A DNA stretch of 64,000 nt from DASREM01 sp035652095 (GTDB lineage Bacteria > Acidobacteriota > Terriglobia > Terriglobales > Acidobacteriaceae), in the NCBI GenBank assembly GCA_035652095.1, contig DASREM010000031.1, positions 27,736 through 91,735 on the forward strand. Direction: 5' to 3'. The notes under the pieces were generated by a model. The model had not been told where the DNA came from. It saw only the letters and a list, made by a program, of their open reading frames with translations, and did no database searches. Position 1 is the stretch's first letter, and the number at the start of each line of letters is the position of its first letter. The position numbers and the translations under genes are program-made. This document shows positions 1 through 8,959 of the stretch, one piece after another.

Positions 1-131
1 CTGATCCGGGTCGAGCCCGCGTCGAGAGAGTTCTCGAGCAGTTCTTTCACGACCGAGGCGGGACGCTCCACCACTTCGCCGGCGGCGATCTTGTTGGCAA
101 CGTGCTCGGGGAGTACGTGAATTTTTCCCAT
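1..131 (-). CDS. mutL: DNA mismatch repair protein MutL, N-terminal fragment
   Basis: The first 43 codons of a minus-strand gene that runs off the left edge. The translation begins MGKIHVLPEHVANKIAAGEV and continues with VERPASVVKELLENSLDAG. This is the GHKL ATPase N-terminus of MutL: the conserved IAAGEV motif and the ENSLDAG motif containing the catalytic Glu and Asn. MutL couples MutS mismatch recognition to strand incision and is cytoplasmic. The ATG at 131 fits the usual MutL start closely. The upstream gap to the oxidase at 254 is divergent and must hold promoters for both. The rest of the protein lies outside the window, so the C-terminal endonuclease domain cannot be judged. Confidence 0.9.
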   Translation of the reverse strand, partial: MGKIHVLPEHVANKIAAGEVVERPASVVKELLENSLDAGSTRI

Positions 132-229
132 GCGCAAGAAGACGAAGATACCGACTCATTCGGCAAAAGAGCGCGAATGAGGTGGAACAGTTTCGATTCT
201 ACTAGAGGGTCGGGCGCACACCGGCTGTG

Positions 230-246
230 TATAATCCGCCGCGGAG
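230..246 (+). promoter_or_regulatory. Candidate -10 box and ribosome-binding site of the hydroxy-acid oxidase gene
   Basis: A perfect TATAAT lies at 230-235 and a GGAG at 243-246, seven bases before the ATG at 254. I see no convincing -35 hexamer. If the box is used, the leader would be only about ten bases and would begin near the Shine-Dalgarno site. An in-frame GTG at 227 overlaps the box and is therefore an unlikely start. Sequence inference only. Confidence 0.4.
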
Positions 247-253
247 ATGCAAA

Positions 254-1447
254 ATGAGCGAGCAGAAAGGCCCGGCGGGGTCCGCCAATTTCGGCATGGA
301 ACGGCAGATGGATATTTACCTGGGCGCGCTCAGCGGGAAGCGTTTATCGGTCCCAGTGCCGGTGACGGAATTGGAGAAGAAGGCGAAGGATGCGCTGGAG
401 CCCACCGCCTACGACTACGTGGCCGGGGGAGCGGCTGGGGAGCGGACCATGCGCGCGAACCTGGATGCGTTCTCGCGCTGGGAAATCGTGCCCCGCATGT
501 TGCGCGACGTGTCGCAGCGCGACATAACTGTGGAAATATTCGGACAGCGGCTTCCATCCCCGGTCCTGCTGGGGCCGGTAGGAGTCCAGGGCATTGTGCA
601 CGCGGAGGGCGAGTTGCCTGCGGCAAAGGCGGCTGCTTCCATGGGAGTGCCGTTCGTGATCAGCACGCTCTCCTCGCGCTCCATGGAGGAGGTCGCGAAT
701 GCGATGGGCGACGGCGTGCGCTGGTTCCAGTTGTACTGGGGAAAAGATCCGGAGTTGACCGCAAGCATGCTGAACCGGGCCGAGAAGTCGGGGTACGCGG
801 CGCTGGTGGTCACGCTGGACACGCCCATGCTGGGATGGAGGCCTCGCGACCTGCAGCATCCGTATCTGCCGTTCCTGCTCGGCAAGGGGCTGGCGAACTA
901 TTTTGGCGACCCGGTGTTCTGCGCAAGGCTGGGATGCAAGGCCGAAGAAAATCCAGCAGGCGCGATCCGGTTGTGGTCGCAGGTTTTCTCCAATACGACA
1001 TTGACGTGGAAAGATCTGGCATGGCTGCGTGAGCATACGAAACTGCCAGTGGTGCTGAAGGGAATTCAGCATGCCGACGATGCCAAGCGGGCGCTGGATG
1101 CGGGAGTGGATGGAGTGCTGGTCTCGAATCACGGAGGGCGGCAGGTGGATGGAGGCATCGGCACCCTGGACGCATTGCCCTCGGTGGTAGAGGCGATCAA
1201 TGAAAAGGCGGTGGTACTGTTCGATAGCGGCGTGCGGCACGGCGCGGATGTGTTCAAGGCCTTGGCGCTGGGCGCCCGGGCCGTGTTGCTGGGCAGGCTC
1301 TACATCTGGGGACTTGCGGTGGCCGCGGAGCAGGGAGTGCGCGACGTGGTCCTGAATCTGGTTGCAGATTTTGACCTGACCCTGGGATTGAGTGGGTGGA
1401 AGAGTTGCAGAGAACTCGGGGCAGAGGCAGTCAGGCGGCGATCGTAA
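254..1447 (+). CDS. FMN-dependent alpha-hydroxy-acid oxidizing protein (lactate oxidase/monooxygenase-like)
   Basis: 397 residues, full length for the FMN_dh TIM-barrel family (glycolate oxidase, L-lactate dehydrogenase, lactate 2-monooxygenase). These enzymes oxidise an L-2-hydroxy acid to a 2-keto acid by hydride transfer to FMN. Visible hallmarks are the early YVAGGAAGE segment, the FMN-binding strand with LKGIQ near residue 275, and the active-site motif SNHGGRQVDGG with the catalytic base His at about residue 293, followed by the phosphate-binding region FDSGVRHGADVFKAL. No signal peptide or membrane helix is seen, so a cytoplasmic enzyme is likely. I chose ATG 254 because GGAG sits seven bases upstream. 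The substrate cannot be told from sequence; lactate or glycolate are reasonable. It converges with the nuclease gene downstream. Confidence 0.88.
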   Translation: MSEQKGPAGSANFGMERQMDIYLGALSGKRLSVPVPVTELEKKAKDALEPTAYDYVAGGAAGERTMRANLDAFSRWEIVPRMLRDVSQRDITVEIFGQRLPSPVLLGPVGVQGIVHAEGELPAAKAAASMGVPFVISTLSSRSMEEVANAMGDGVRWFQLYWGKDPELTASMLNRAEKSGYAALVVTLDTPMLGWRPRDLQHPYLPFLLGKGLANYFGDPVFCARLGCKAEENPAGAIRLWSQVFSNTTLTWKDLAWLREHTKLPVVLKGIQHADDAKRALDAGVDGVLVSNHGGRQVDGGIGTLDALPSVVEAINEKAVVLFDSGVRHGADVFKALALGARAVLLGRLYIWGLAVAAEQGVRDVVLNLVADFDLTLGLSGWKSCRELGAEAVRRRS

Positions 1448-1483
1448 GCGATGTTGTCTGGAATGGCTGCTCTCCCTGTCACC

Positions 1484-2377
1484 TTACTCGGGGCGCAACG
1501 ACGCGGTTTTCGATCGAGGCGCGGACCGCCGCTTGGCAGTGACGGCGCCGTCCAGCCTGGCGGCAATTTCGGCGAAGGCCGGCGTTTCTCCCTGCCAGCG
1601 GAGTTGGTCCACGTCTTCGAACAGAGCGATGTCGGTCCGCAGGGTGGCGAGAGTGCGGAAGAGCAGCGCGTGATCCATTTCGCGCGCGAGTGTAGCCGCG
1701 AGCGTGCCGGCGCCGGCGACATTCACATGCCACTCGCGGCAATCCAACGGAATCGATTCCAGGTGAAGAAACTTGGCCAGCACGGCGGCGGAGGATTTCG
1801 CGCCCCAGCCGGGGAGGCCGGGATAGCCGTCTGCTGCGTCACCGACGAGCGCAAGGTAATCCGGGATGGATGCGGGTGGGACGCCGAATTTCTCGATCAC
1901 GCCAGATTCGTCAATGGTGACTCGGGTGCGGCGATTGAGTTGCACGATGCGTGTGCCGCTTACACACTGTGCAAGGTCCTTGTCGGGAGTGCAGATGATC
2001 ACCTGGTCGACTCGCTTGTCCTGGGCTGCGGCAAGCGCAGCGGCAGCGAGCGCGTCGTCAGCCTCGAACTCGACCATGGGCCACAGCACGATGCCTGCGG
2101 CTGCGATGACTTGTTCGAGCAGGGGAAACTGCGCCAGCAGGTCAGGTTCGATGCCCGCGCTGGTCTTGTAATCGGGCCATAGATCGTTGCGAAACGACTC
2201 GATCACGTGATCGGTAGCAACCGCGATGTGAGTCGCGCCGCCCTTGATCATTCCCAACACCGATGAAAGCACGCCACGGACCGCAGCCACCTCGCGGCCC
2301 TCGGCATCGCGCGCGGAGGGCAGCGCATAATAATGGCGGAACAGTTCGTAGGTGCCGTCCACCAGGTAGATGTTCAC
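1484..2377 (-). CDS. Stand-alone 5'-3' exonuclease / flap endonuclease (PolA N-domain type)
   Basis: 297 residues when started at GTG 2377, which has GGAG seven bases upstream; an ATG at 2395 would add six residues. The protein matches only the 5' nuclease domain of DNA polymerase I. It shows NIYLVDGTYELFR at the N-terminus (metal ligand Asp7), the FEADD cluster near 105-108, TPDKD near 131-134, and the helix-3-turn-helix DNA clamp with VGDAADGYPGLPGWG from about 178. No 3' exonuclease or polymerase domain follows, so the architecture resembles Xni/ExoIX. The metal-binding acidic residues look intact, unlike E. coli Xni, which lacks some of them. A role in flap or primer removal is likely. 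The tail after residue 270 is basic and divergent. Confidence 0.82.
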   Translation of the reverse strand: MNIYLVDGTYELFRHYYALPSARDAEGREVAAVRGVLSSVLGMIKGGATHIAVATDHVIESFRNDLWPDYKTSAGIEPDLLAQFPLLEQVIAAAGIVLWPMVEFEADDALAAAALAAAQDKRVDQVIICTPDKDLAQCVSGTRIVQLNRRTRVTIDESGVIEKFGVPPASIPDYLALVGDAADGYPGLPGWGAKSSAAVLAKFLHLESIPLDCREWHVNVAGAGTLAATLAREMDHALLFRTLATLRTDIALFEDVDQLRWQGETPAFAEIAARLDGAVTAKRRSAPRSKTASLRPE

Positions 2378-2515
2378 GCGGAAACTCCAACCCAAACTTA
2401 TAGGAGGTTTGGACGTTCATCAATGGGTAACGGATTCTTCCGGATCTGATCTCCCAGTTTGCCGGTTGCATTTTTGCAGAATTCATCCACAATAATCATC
2501 TCAGGAGTTCCAGCC

Positions 2516-4225
2516 TTGATTTATCTCGAGCCGGCGAGACCGAAGCATCTCTGTAAGTCGCGGTGCCGGCGCTACTGCAAAATCCTCATCCTGGCATTTG
2601 TACTGCTTACTTCCGGAACTGGTCACGTCGCCGCGCAAAATGGTCCGTCTCAGGGCAGCCGCACGATTCGAGGACTTGTCGTGAACAGCGTGACCCGTGA
2701 GCCAATCAGTCGCGCGCTCGTGTTTTCCTCGGATAACCGATTCGCCGTACTGACAGATAGCCAGGGCAATTTCGAACTCAGCATTGCAAGTCCGGCTGAG
2801 GCTTCGTCCTCACCAGGTGGATTCGGTGCGGGTGCCGCAAACTTCGCTTTTTACGCTTCCTTAAGAGCACGCAAGCCCGGGTTCCTGAACGATCAGTCTG
2901 CGCGCGATATTTCATCGGCAGAGCCGGCGAAGGAGGTGGTGCTTGAACTGGTTCCGGAGGCGCTCATCACAGGCAAGGTTGTGCTGCCTAGTTCAGAGCC
3001 CCCCGACAGCATCGATCTCGTGCTGTACCGCCGCCAGGCTCAAAACGGCCGTGGGCACTGGGTCTTCGCGGGGGTTGTGCACTCCCGATCCAGTGGCGAG
3101 TTTCGCTTTGCGGAGTTGGCTGCGGGCACTTATAAGTTGTTCAGCCGTGAATCGCTGGACCGGGATCCGCTGACTACTGTGCCCGGCGGACCGCTCTATG
3201 GATACCCTCCAGTTTACTTTCCAGGCGCAAGAGACTTCGCCACGGCGAGCGAAATTCATGTCGCCGCGGGAACAACCTTCCATGCCGACTTGAAGCTAAC
3301 CAGACAACGCTATTACAACGTGAAAGTGCCAGTGAAGAGCGATACGCCAACGGGCAGCGTCAACGTCGCGGTGCTCGCGCAAGGGCGGCCAGGTCCCGGC
3401 TTCGAGCTTGGCTACGTATATGAAGATAGTGCCATTGAAGGAATGCTGCCGAACGGTAACTACACGCTTGAGGTTGCGAACCTGCTCCCGCCGCCGGCCA
3501 GCGGAAGCGTAACCATCACGATTCACGACGGGCCTGCGAATGGCACGCCGGTAGTGCTTGCTCAGCCTCGCCCGATCGAAGTTCGCGTGAAGGAAGAGTT
3601 CACTGGCCCCGATACCACCAACGTCTCTTCAACCTGGTTGGTCAGCGGGCGCACGTTTACGCTGGAAGGACCGAGGAAATATCTGGGGGTGAGCATTTCG
3701 ACAGCTGACGGGGTGAGTGTGGGAGATGCAGGAAGCATACGCCCGCCTACCAGGTCGGGAAGCGAACCGCTGCTGCTCGATATTCCCCAACCGGGCCGTT
3801 ACTGGGTGAGCCTCTATCCGCGCCGGGGATACGTTGCCTCTGCTAGATCCGGAGATGTGGATTTGCTGCGCGAGCCGCTGGTAGTGGGAGCCGGTGGGGC
3901 TACGCCTCCGATCGAGGTCACGATGCGGGACGATTTCGCGCAGCTCGAAGGCACAGTCGAAGGAAAAAAGGCTGCCATTTACTGCTTGCCGCTGCCGGAC
4001 AGCGCGGGTCAATTCATGGAAAGCAGTTCCTCCGACGGGACGTTCGGCATCGCATCGCTCGCGCCGGGGACTTACCGCATTCTTGCATTCAAGAACCCGC
4101 GGCCAGAACTGGAGTATCACAACCCGGACGCAATGCGGGATTACGAGAGTAAAGCAGAACTCGTGCAGCTGGCGGCAGGGCAGAAGGCCCACGTCCATCT
4201 GCAAGTGCTTTCGGAGAACGAATGA
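2516..4225 (+). CDS. Secreted carboxypeptidase-regulatory-like domain protein
   Basis: 569 residues when read from TTG 2516, preceded by AGGAG at 2503-2507; an upstream TTG at 2459 is in frame but lacks a ribosome site. A basic stretch and hydrophobic core (ILILAFVLLTSGTGHVAA) form a signal peptide. The mature protein opens with an Ig-like carboxypeptidase regulatory domain (TIRGLVVNSVTREPISRALV... LTDSQGNFELS) and continues as repeated beta-sandwich units of the type LAAGTYKLF, LPNGNYTLEV and LAPGTYRILAF. Such proteins are abundant and secreted in Acidobacteriota. No catalytic site is visible. The stop overlaps the next start as ATGA, so the two genes are translationally coupled and probably work together at the cell surface. 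Exact function unknown. Confidence 0.75.
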   Translation: MIYLEPARPKHLCKSRCRRYCKILILAFVLLTSGTGHVAAQNGPSQGSRTIRGLVVNSVTREPISRALVFSSDNRFAVLTDSQGNFELSIASPAEASSSPGGFGAGAANFAFYASLRARKPGFLNDQSARDISSAEPAKEVVLELVPEALITGKVVLPSSEPPDSIDLVLYRRQAQNGRGHWVFAGVVHSRSSGEFRFAELAAGTYKLFSRESLDRDPLTTVPGGPLYGYPPVYFPGARDFATASEIHVAAGTTFHADLKLTRQRYYNVKVPVKSDTPTGSVNVAVLAQGRPGPGFELGYVYEDSAIEGMLPNGNYTLEVANLLPPPASGSVTITIHDGPANGTPVVLAQPRPIEVRVKEEFTGPDTTNVSSTWLVSGRTFTLEGPRKYLGVSISTADGVSVGDAGSIRPPTRSGSEPLLLDIPQPGRYWVSLYPRRGYVASARSGDVDLLREPLVVGAGGATPPIEVTMRDDFAQLEGTVEGKKAAIYCLPLPDSAGQFMESSSSDGTFGIASLAPGTYRILAFKNPRPELEYHNPDAMRDYESKAELVQLAAGQKAHVHLQVLSENE

Positions 4226-5838
4226 ATATGCGACGGGTGTTTCCTGCCGTGATGGTCGCGCTCCTCGCGAGCCTGACCTCTGCGCACGCAGCCGCGCAGC
4301 CTACGGATATGTTCAGCATCAGCGGCACGGTGGTGAATGCGAAGGAAGGTGGTCCATTAAGTAAGGTGCGGTTGGTGGTCTCGGATGTAAGGAATTCGGA
4401 AAACCTGCAATCGTTGCTGACCGGTGAAGATGGCCGCTTCAAATTTCGAGTGCGCGCCGGCAAATATTCGCTCCAAGCCGCCAAGCGAGGATACATCTCG
4501 TCCGCTTACAACCAACATGAGCAGTACTCGACCGCGATCGTTGCGGGTGCCGGCTTGAACAGCGAGAATCTGAAATTCCGGATGTCGCCGGCGGCGGTGC
4601 TGTCTGGCAAAGTGCTCGACGATGCTGGAGATCCGGTGCGTGACGCGTCCATCACCCTGTACCGGGAAGATCACCGTTCGGGGGTAAGCCGGATCCGGAC
4701 GTTCCGCAAGTCCAAAACAGACGATCAGGGATACTACGAATTCACGCCGCTTGAGGATGGTACATACTTCATTTCGGCCATGGCGACGCCCTGGTATGCG
4801 TTTCGTCCGTCGCGTGGCGAGGGAAAAATTGAAGGTGCGGACGAGAACCCGTCTCTGGATGTGGCCTATCCCATCACTTTTTACGCGGGCGCAACTGAAT
4901 CCGACGAGGCGACACCGATCCCGATTCGCGGAGGGGACCGTCTTGACGTGGACATTCACCTTGCGCCGGTGCCGGCGCTGCATTTTGTGTTTCACGTGGA
5001 CGGCGATCCTACGCGCGCATTCCAAACACCTGTTCTGCAAAAACCGGTATTTGACGGATTTGATTACGTTCAGAGTGGGGACGTGCGCATGCTCTCGCCG
5101 GGCACCTACGAGAGCGCCGGTGTTGCTGCAGGTCGGTACGTGATAGGCACGCAGGGCGGCGAGGGGCGGGATTCTGAAATTGAATTGGCGAACGATGGCC
5201 AGGAGATCGAGAATGCGCCGCAAACTCCTGCCGTAGAAGTGAGAGCTAGCGTGCAAGTAGCGGGGGAAAACGTGCTGCCGGCCAAACTTGAACTCGCGCT
5301 CAGAAACAGCAATCAAAAACTGGCAGCATGGAGCTCTGTGGACGAGAAGGGAAATGCCAGCTTCGCGGTAGTCCCGGGAAGATACGTGGTGTTGGCCGGC
5401 TCTCCAGGTAAAGCTTATTCCGTGGCCCGGATCAGCTTTGGCGGAGTCCAGACAGCGGGGCGCTTGATCAACGTTCCGACGGCTTCCACACTGAACTTAT
5501 CTTTGACGCTGGTGGGTGGAGCGGTCACCGTGGAGGGTGTCGCGAAACGCGCATCTCAGCCCGTGCCCGGGGCAATGATCGTACTGATTCCCAAGGATCC
5601 TGAGACCGACAAAGACATGTTCCGTCGTGACCAGAGCGATTCCGATGGCAGTTTCGCCCTGCAGGGTGTGATCCCGGGAACGTATACCATCATTGCCATC
5701 GAAGATGGCTGGGACTTGGATTGGGCCAAGCCCGGAGTCATCGCCGGCTACGGGCGAAACGGAAGATCAGTCACCATCGGCAGCCAGGAAACTGGAACGC
5801 TGAAACTGAAGCAGCCGATCGAGGTGCAGCCGAAGTAG
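4222..5838 (+). CDS. Secreted carboxypeptidase-regulatory-like domain protein (partner of preceding gene)
   Basis: 538 residues starting at an ATG that overlaps the preceding stop codon by four bases. The N-terminus MNMRRVFPAVMVALLASLTSAHAAAQ is a clear Sec signal peptide. At least three beta-sandwich repeats are recognisable: SISGTVVNAKEGGPLSKVRL with GEDGRFKFRV, LSGKVLDDAGDPVRDASITL with DDQGYYEFTPLEDGTYFI, and VEGVAKRASQPVPGAMIVLI with DSDGSFALQGVIPGTYTI. These match the carboxypeptidase regulatory / Cna-B-like fold. The gene is similar in kind to its upstream neighbour, so the pair is probably an old tandem duplication followed by divergence. No membrane anchor is evident at the C-terminus. 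Role unknown; extracellular or periplasmic binding is an inference. Confidence 0.75.
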   Translation: MNMRRVFPAVMVALLASLTSAHAAAQPTDMFSISGTVVNAKEGGPLSKVRLVVSDVRNSENLQSLLTGEDGRFKFRVRAGKYSLQAAKRGYISSAYNQHEQYSTAIVAGAGLNSENLKFRMSPAAVLSGKVLDDAGDPVRDASITLYREDHRSGVSRIRTFRKSKTDDQGYYEFTPLEDGTYFISAMATPWYAFRPSRGEGKIEGADENPSLDVAYPITFYAGATESDEATPIPIRGGDRLDVDIHLAPVPALHFVFHVDGDPTRAFQTPVLQKPVFDGFDYVQSGDVRMLSPGTYESAGVAAGRYVIGTQGGEGRDSEIELANDGQEIENAPQTPAVEVRASVQVAGENVLPAKLELALRNSNQKLAAWSSVDEKGNASFAVVPGRYVVLAGSPGKAYSVARISFGGVQTAGRLINVPTASTLNLSLTLVGGAVTVEGVAKRASQPVPGAMIVLIPKDPETDKDMFRRDQSDSDGSFALQGVIPGTYTIIAIEDGWDLDWAKPGVIAGYGRNGRSVTIGSQETGTLKLKQPIEVQPK

Positions 5839-5853
5839 GAGTTTACCGATTAT

Positions 5854-7050
5854 CTACACCGGCACTGCTGTTTTCCTCTCCGGATTGAAGAACGGCAGCT
5901 TTACCACTTTCACTCCGACCTTCTGGCGGACGGCTTCAATCGTGATCTCCATCTGCAGTTTGTTGCCGATCTTCGCCTGCGCCGTATCCACACTGGCCAG
6001 CGCGATCAATTTCTTCAACAGAGGAGAGAACGCGGTCGTCGTGGCCTTCCCGACCTGCTTATCGCCCGCATAAATTGGCACCGCAACCCGCGAGGCCTGC
6101 GTCGGCGCGGCCGGGGTCAGGCCGAACCTTTCGTGCAGCTCTTCGACTTCGACCCAGTCCACCTCGAGCCCAACCAACTGACGCGGCACTTCATTTTTCT
6201 GATCTCGCGCCAGCGCGGTCTTGCCGACAAAATTGTCTTTATCGAGATGGACCATCTTCCCGAAGCCCAACTCGTACGGCGAATACTTCTGCGACGGAAT
6301 CAGCGCCTTCTTGCTGCTCATGTAATCCACTTCGATCAGCAGCAGTCCGGCCTCAACTCGCGCCACATCCAGCGCCAGCATTCCGGCGGCATGAATATCA
6401 AACTGTTTGCCCTTGGCCATCAACGCGTCCCAGACCTTGACGGCATCGTTCCATGGCACCCAGATCTCATATCCCAGGTCCCCGGTGTAACCGGTCCGGG
6501 AAATGTCCACTGGAACGCCGGCGATTTTGCCGCTGGTCATGCGGAAATACTTCATGTTGGTGATGTCGGCATCCGCGACCGCCTTCAGCAGCTTCGCCGA
6601 GGTCGGGCCCTGCAAGGCCAGCGCCGCCGTCTTCTCCGAGATATCTTCGACCTGCACATCCATATTCAGGCCGTTCTGCCGGAACCAGCGCAGGCTCGGG
6701 TCGGCCGCCGTCCACCGGTACTTGTTCTCTTCCAGCCGCGTAATCGTTCCGTCGTCAATGACCTTGCCCTGTTCATCGCACCAGCAGCAATAAATCACCT
6801 GCCCGACCTTGACCTTGTTGATGTCACGGGTAATGACACGGTTCACCAGCTTGGTCGCGTCTTTCCCCGTAATCAGGTACTTGTACAACGGCGTGATATC
6901 GATCAGTGCGCAGGCATTGCGAATGGCGTTGTACTCGTGCTCGTGATGAACTTCGTACACGCTGACGGTGTAGTATCCCGACCACTCGCGGTAATTCAGG
7001 CTGTGGCAGAGCGCGAACGTTCTCTCGTGAAACGCGGTTCCAACTGGCAC
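5854..7050 (-). CDS. GcvT-like aminomethyltransferase family protein (folate-dependent)
   Basis: 398 residues, the usual length for glycine-cleavage T-protein relatives, which also include DMSP demethylase and the folate domains of dimethylglycine and sarcosine oxidases. Conserved features include the ALIDITPLYKY strand, the folate-site Asp in VIDDGTITR (Asp99/Asp100), ALQGPTS, ISRTGYTGDLGYEIWV, the LDVARVEAG helix and the C-terminal barrel. The folate Asp being present argues that methyl or methylene transfer to tetrahydrofolate is intact. No GcvH or GcvP gene lies nearby, so it is probably not the housekeeping T-protein. It is divergent from two FAD oxidoreductases with purU just behind them, which suggests a demethylation pathway. 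The substrate is unknown. Confidence 0.82.
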   Translation of the reverse strand: MPVGTAFHERTFALCHSLNYREWSGYYTVSVYEVHHEHEYNAIRNACALIDITPLYKYLITGKDATKLVNRVITRDINKVKVGQVIYCCWCDEQGKVIDDGTITRLEENKYRWTAADPSLRWFRQNGLNMDVQVEDISEKTAALALQGPTSAKLLKAVADADITNMKYFRMTSGKIAGVPVDISRTGYTGDLGYEIWVPWNDAVKVWDALMAKGKQFDIHAAGMLALDVARVEAGLLLIEVDYMSSKKALIPSQKYSPYELGFGKMVHLDKDNFVGKTALARDQKNEVPRQLVGLEVDWVEVEELHERFGLTPAAPTQASRVAVPIYAGDKQVGKATTTAFSPLLKKLIALASVDTAQAKIGNKLQMEITIEAVRQKVGVKVVKLPFFNPERKTAVPV

Positions 7051-7366
7051 GGCAGTACCTCGGGAAGTTGAATTCCTTCGTGAAACTTAGTGTCCTTGGT
7101 GGTTTGAAACGAAAAACTTCGGACCCCGGATTATATGCAGGCCAGCCGCGCGTCAGCAACTTGACTGGAAGTCAAAGCCGGGCGCAATCTTGCAGACAAA
7201 CCGCGTACTTCCCGGTAGAATGGCAAGTCATTTCCTCAGCTCATGTCACGAATTCTGATAGCGTGGAGCGTTCTTCCCAGCGGCCTCTGATCGCGTTCGC
7301 GCCACTCTGCGCGTTGTACTCGTCCGAACCCACAACAGAAAGCTGATAGCTAGGGGCTAAAAGCGA
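7051..7366. other. Divergent intergenic region of the one-carbon block
   Basis: 316 bases between the GcvT-like gene and the first FAD oxidoreductase. It contains one copy of the dispersed repeat at 7073-7105, close to the GcvT-like start. I looked for a glycine riboswitch, because the neighbour is GcvT-like, and saw no recognisable tandem aptamer. No convincing small ORF was seen. Promoters for both directions must lie here but I cannot place them. Confidence 0.6.
7073..7105 (-). repeat. Dispersed ~32-bp repeat, copy 1 (GAAGGAA/AACCACC family)
   Basis: Reads TTCCTTCGTGAAACTTAGTG then TCCTTGGTGGTTT. It is nearly identical to the copy at 10551-10582 and is the reverse complement of copies around 24278 and 24394. 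It sits 23 bases upstream of the GcvT-like start codon. Confidence 0.85.
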
Positions 7367-8959
7367 ATGGCTACTAAATACGACGTCATCGTCATCGGCG
7401 GAGGCCACAACGGCCTTACTAATGCCGCCTACCTCGCCAAAGGCGGGAAGAAAGTTCTGGTCCTCGAGCGCCGCCACGTGCTCGGAGGCGCGGCCGTGAC
7501 CGAAGAGGTCTTTCCCGGATTCAAGTTCTCGGTGTGCTCGTACGTCGTCTCGCTGTTGCGGCCCGAGATCATTCGCGACCTCGACCTGCCGCGGCACGGC
7601 CTGGAAATCCTTCCGCTCGACGGCACATTTACGCCCATGCCGAACGGCGACTATCTCTGGCGGGTGAACGATCACGGCAAGACCCATCGCGAAATCGCGC
7701 GCCATTCCAAGCTCGACGCCGAGGCTTACGACGAATTCGGCAAAGCCATGCAGGCCATGTGCCGCTTTGTGAAGCCGATCCTCAGCATGGTGCCGCCCGA
7801 TCCTTCAACCCTGAACCCGCGCGAACTGATGAAGCTGCTGTTCATCGGCAAGCGCTTCCAGGGCATGACCAGCGACGATAAGTACAACCAGGTCCAGCTG
7901 ATGACCATGAGCGCGATCGACTTCCTCGATCAGTGGTTCGAGACCGACGTGCTCAAGGCGACTATGTCCGCCTCCGGCATCATCGGAACTTTTCTCGGCG
8001 TGCGCTCTCCGGGAACCGCCTACGTGCTGCTCCATCACTACATGGGAGAGATCGACGGCGCTTTCCGATCCTGGGGATTCGCTCGCGGCGGCACCGGAGC
8101 CATCTCCAATGCGATTGCCGATGCGGCCCGCGAGGCTGGCGTCGAGATCCGCACCAAGGCCGGAATTTCCCAGATCATCGTGAAAGGCGGCCGTGCAAAA
8201 GGTGTCGTTCTTGAAAATGGCGATGAAGTGTACGCCGACGTGATCTCGTCGAGCGTTGATCCGCGTCTGACCTTCACCCGCTTCATCGAAAGCAATCATC
8301 TGCCCGGCGAATTCCTCGAGGAAGTGAACCGCTACAAGTACCGCGGCTCTTCAGGGAAAGTAAATCTTGCGCTCGACGCGCTTCCAAACTTCAAGTGCAT
8401 GCCCGGAGAAGGCGCTCACCTGCGCGGCGCAATCTCGATTTCGCCCAGCGTCGAATACATGGAGCGCGCCTACGACGACGCCAAGTACGGCAACTTCTCG
8501 CGCCGCCCCTACATTGACATGGTCATCCCCACTTTGACCGACCCCTCTGTGGCGCCGGCAGGGAAGCACATCATGTCCTGCTTCGTGCAGTACGCCCCGT
8601 ACAAGCTGCGCCCTGGCTTGAACTGGGACGACCAGAAGGAAGCTTTCGGCGACAACGTCATCAACACCATCGCCGAATACGCGCCCAATATCAAAGACAT
8701 CATCCTGCACCGCCAGGTGGTCACGCCGCTCGATCTCGAACGCGAGTGGGGGCTGAGCGAAGGCAATATCTTCCAGGGCGAGCTCTCGCTCGAACAACTC
8801 TTCTTCCTCCGTCCCGTGCCCGGATGGGCGCAGTACCGCACTCCCATCAAGAACCTCTACATGTGCGGATCGGCGACGCATCCCGGCGGCGGCATCATGG
8901 GCGCCAACGGACGCCTGGCCGCGCTCGAGATTCTGAAAGACGTGAAGGGGGCTGCCTAA
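7367..8959 (+). CDS. FAD/NAD(P)-dependent oxidoreductase, PYROXD2/phytoene-desaturase-like (first of a pair)
   Basis: 530 residues. The N-terminus YDVIVIGGGHNGLTNAAYLA is a Rossmann dinucleotide fold, followed by the ADP-binding glutamate in VLVLERR and the GGAAVTEE segment typical of the COG1233 amine-oxidase-like flavoproteins. The C-terminus has the second FAD motif, LYMCGSATHPGGGIMGANG. In between, a substrate domain contains the FARGGTGAISNAIADAA and AYVLLHHYMGEIDG signatures of the PYROXD2 group. Members are flavoproteins acting on poorly known substrates. No signal peptide is seen. The stop codon abuts the start of a full-length paralog, so the two are co-translated and may form a heterodimer. 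The nearby GcvT-like gene and purU make an N- or O-demethylating oxidation plausible, which is inference. Confidence 0.8.
   Translation: MATKYDVIVIGGGHNGLTNAAYLAKGGKKVLVLERRHVLGGAAVTEEVFPGFKFSVCSYVVSLLRPEIIRDLDLPRHGLEILPLDGTFTPMPNGDYLWRVNDHGKTHREIARHSKLDAEAYDEFGKAMQAMCRFVKPILSMVPPDPSTLNPRELMKLLFIGKRFQGMTSDDKYNQVQLMTMSAIDFLDQWFETDVLKATMSASGIIGTFLGVRSPGTAYVLLHHYMGEIDGAFRSWGFARGGTGAISNAIADAAREAGVEIRTKAGISQIIVKGGRAKGVVLENGDEVYADVISSSVDPRLTFTRFIESNHLPGEFLEEVNRYKYRGSSGKVNLALDALPNFKCMPGEGAHLRGAISISPSVEYMERAYDDAKYGNFSRRPYIDMVIPTLTDPSVAPAGKHIMSCFVQYAPYKLRPGLNWDDQKEAFGDNVINTIAEYAPNIKDIILHRQVVTPLDLEREWGLSEGNIFQGELSLEQLFFLRPVPGWAQYRTPIKNLYMCGSATHPGGGIMGANGRLAALEILKDVKGAA

Noticed and set aside
1451..2182. 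Plus-strand frame opposite the 5' nuclease gene
   Set aside because: Shadow of a gene whose motifs are unambiguous on the other strand.
7051..7366. Glycine riboswitch before the GcvT-like gene
   Set aside because: No tandem aptamer consensus could be recognised.
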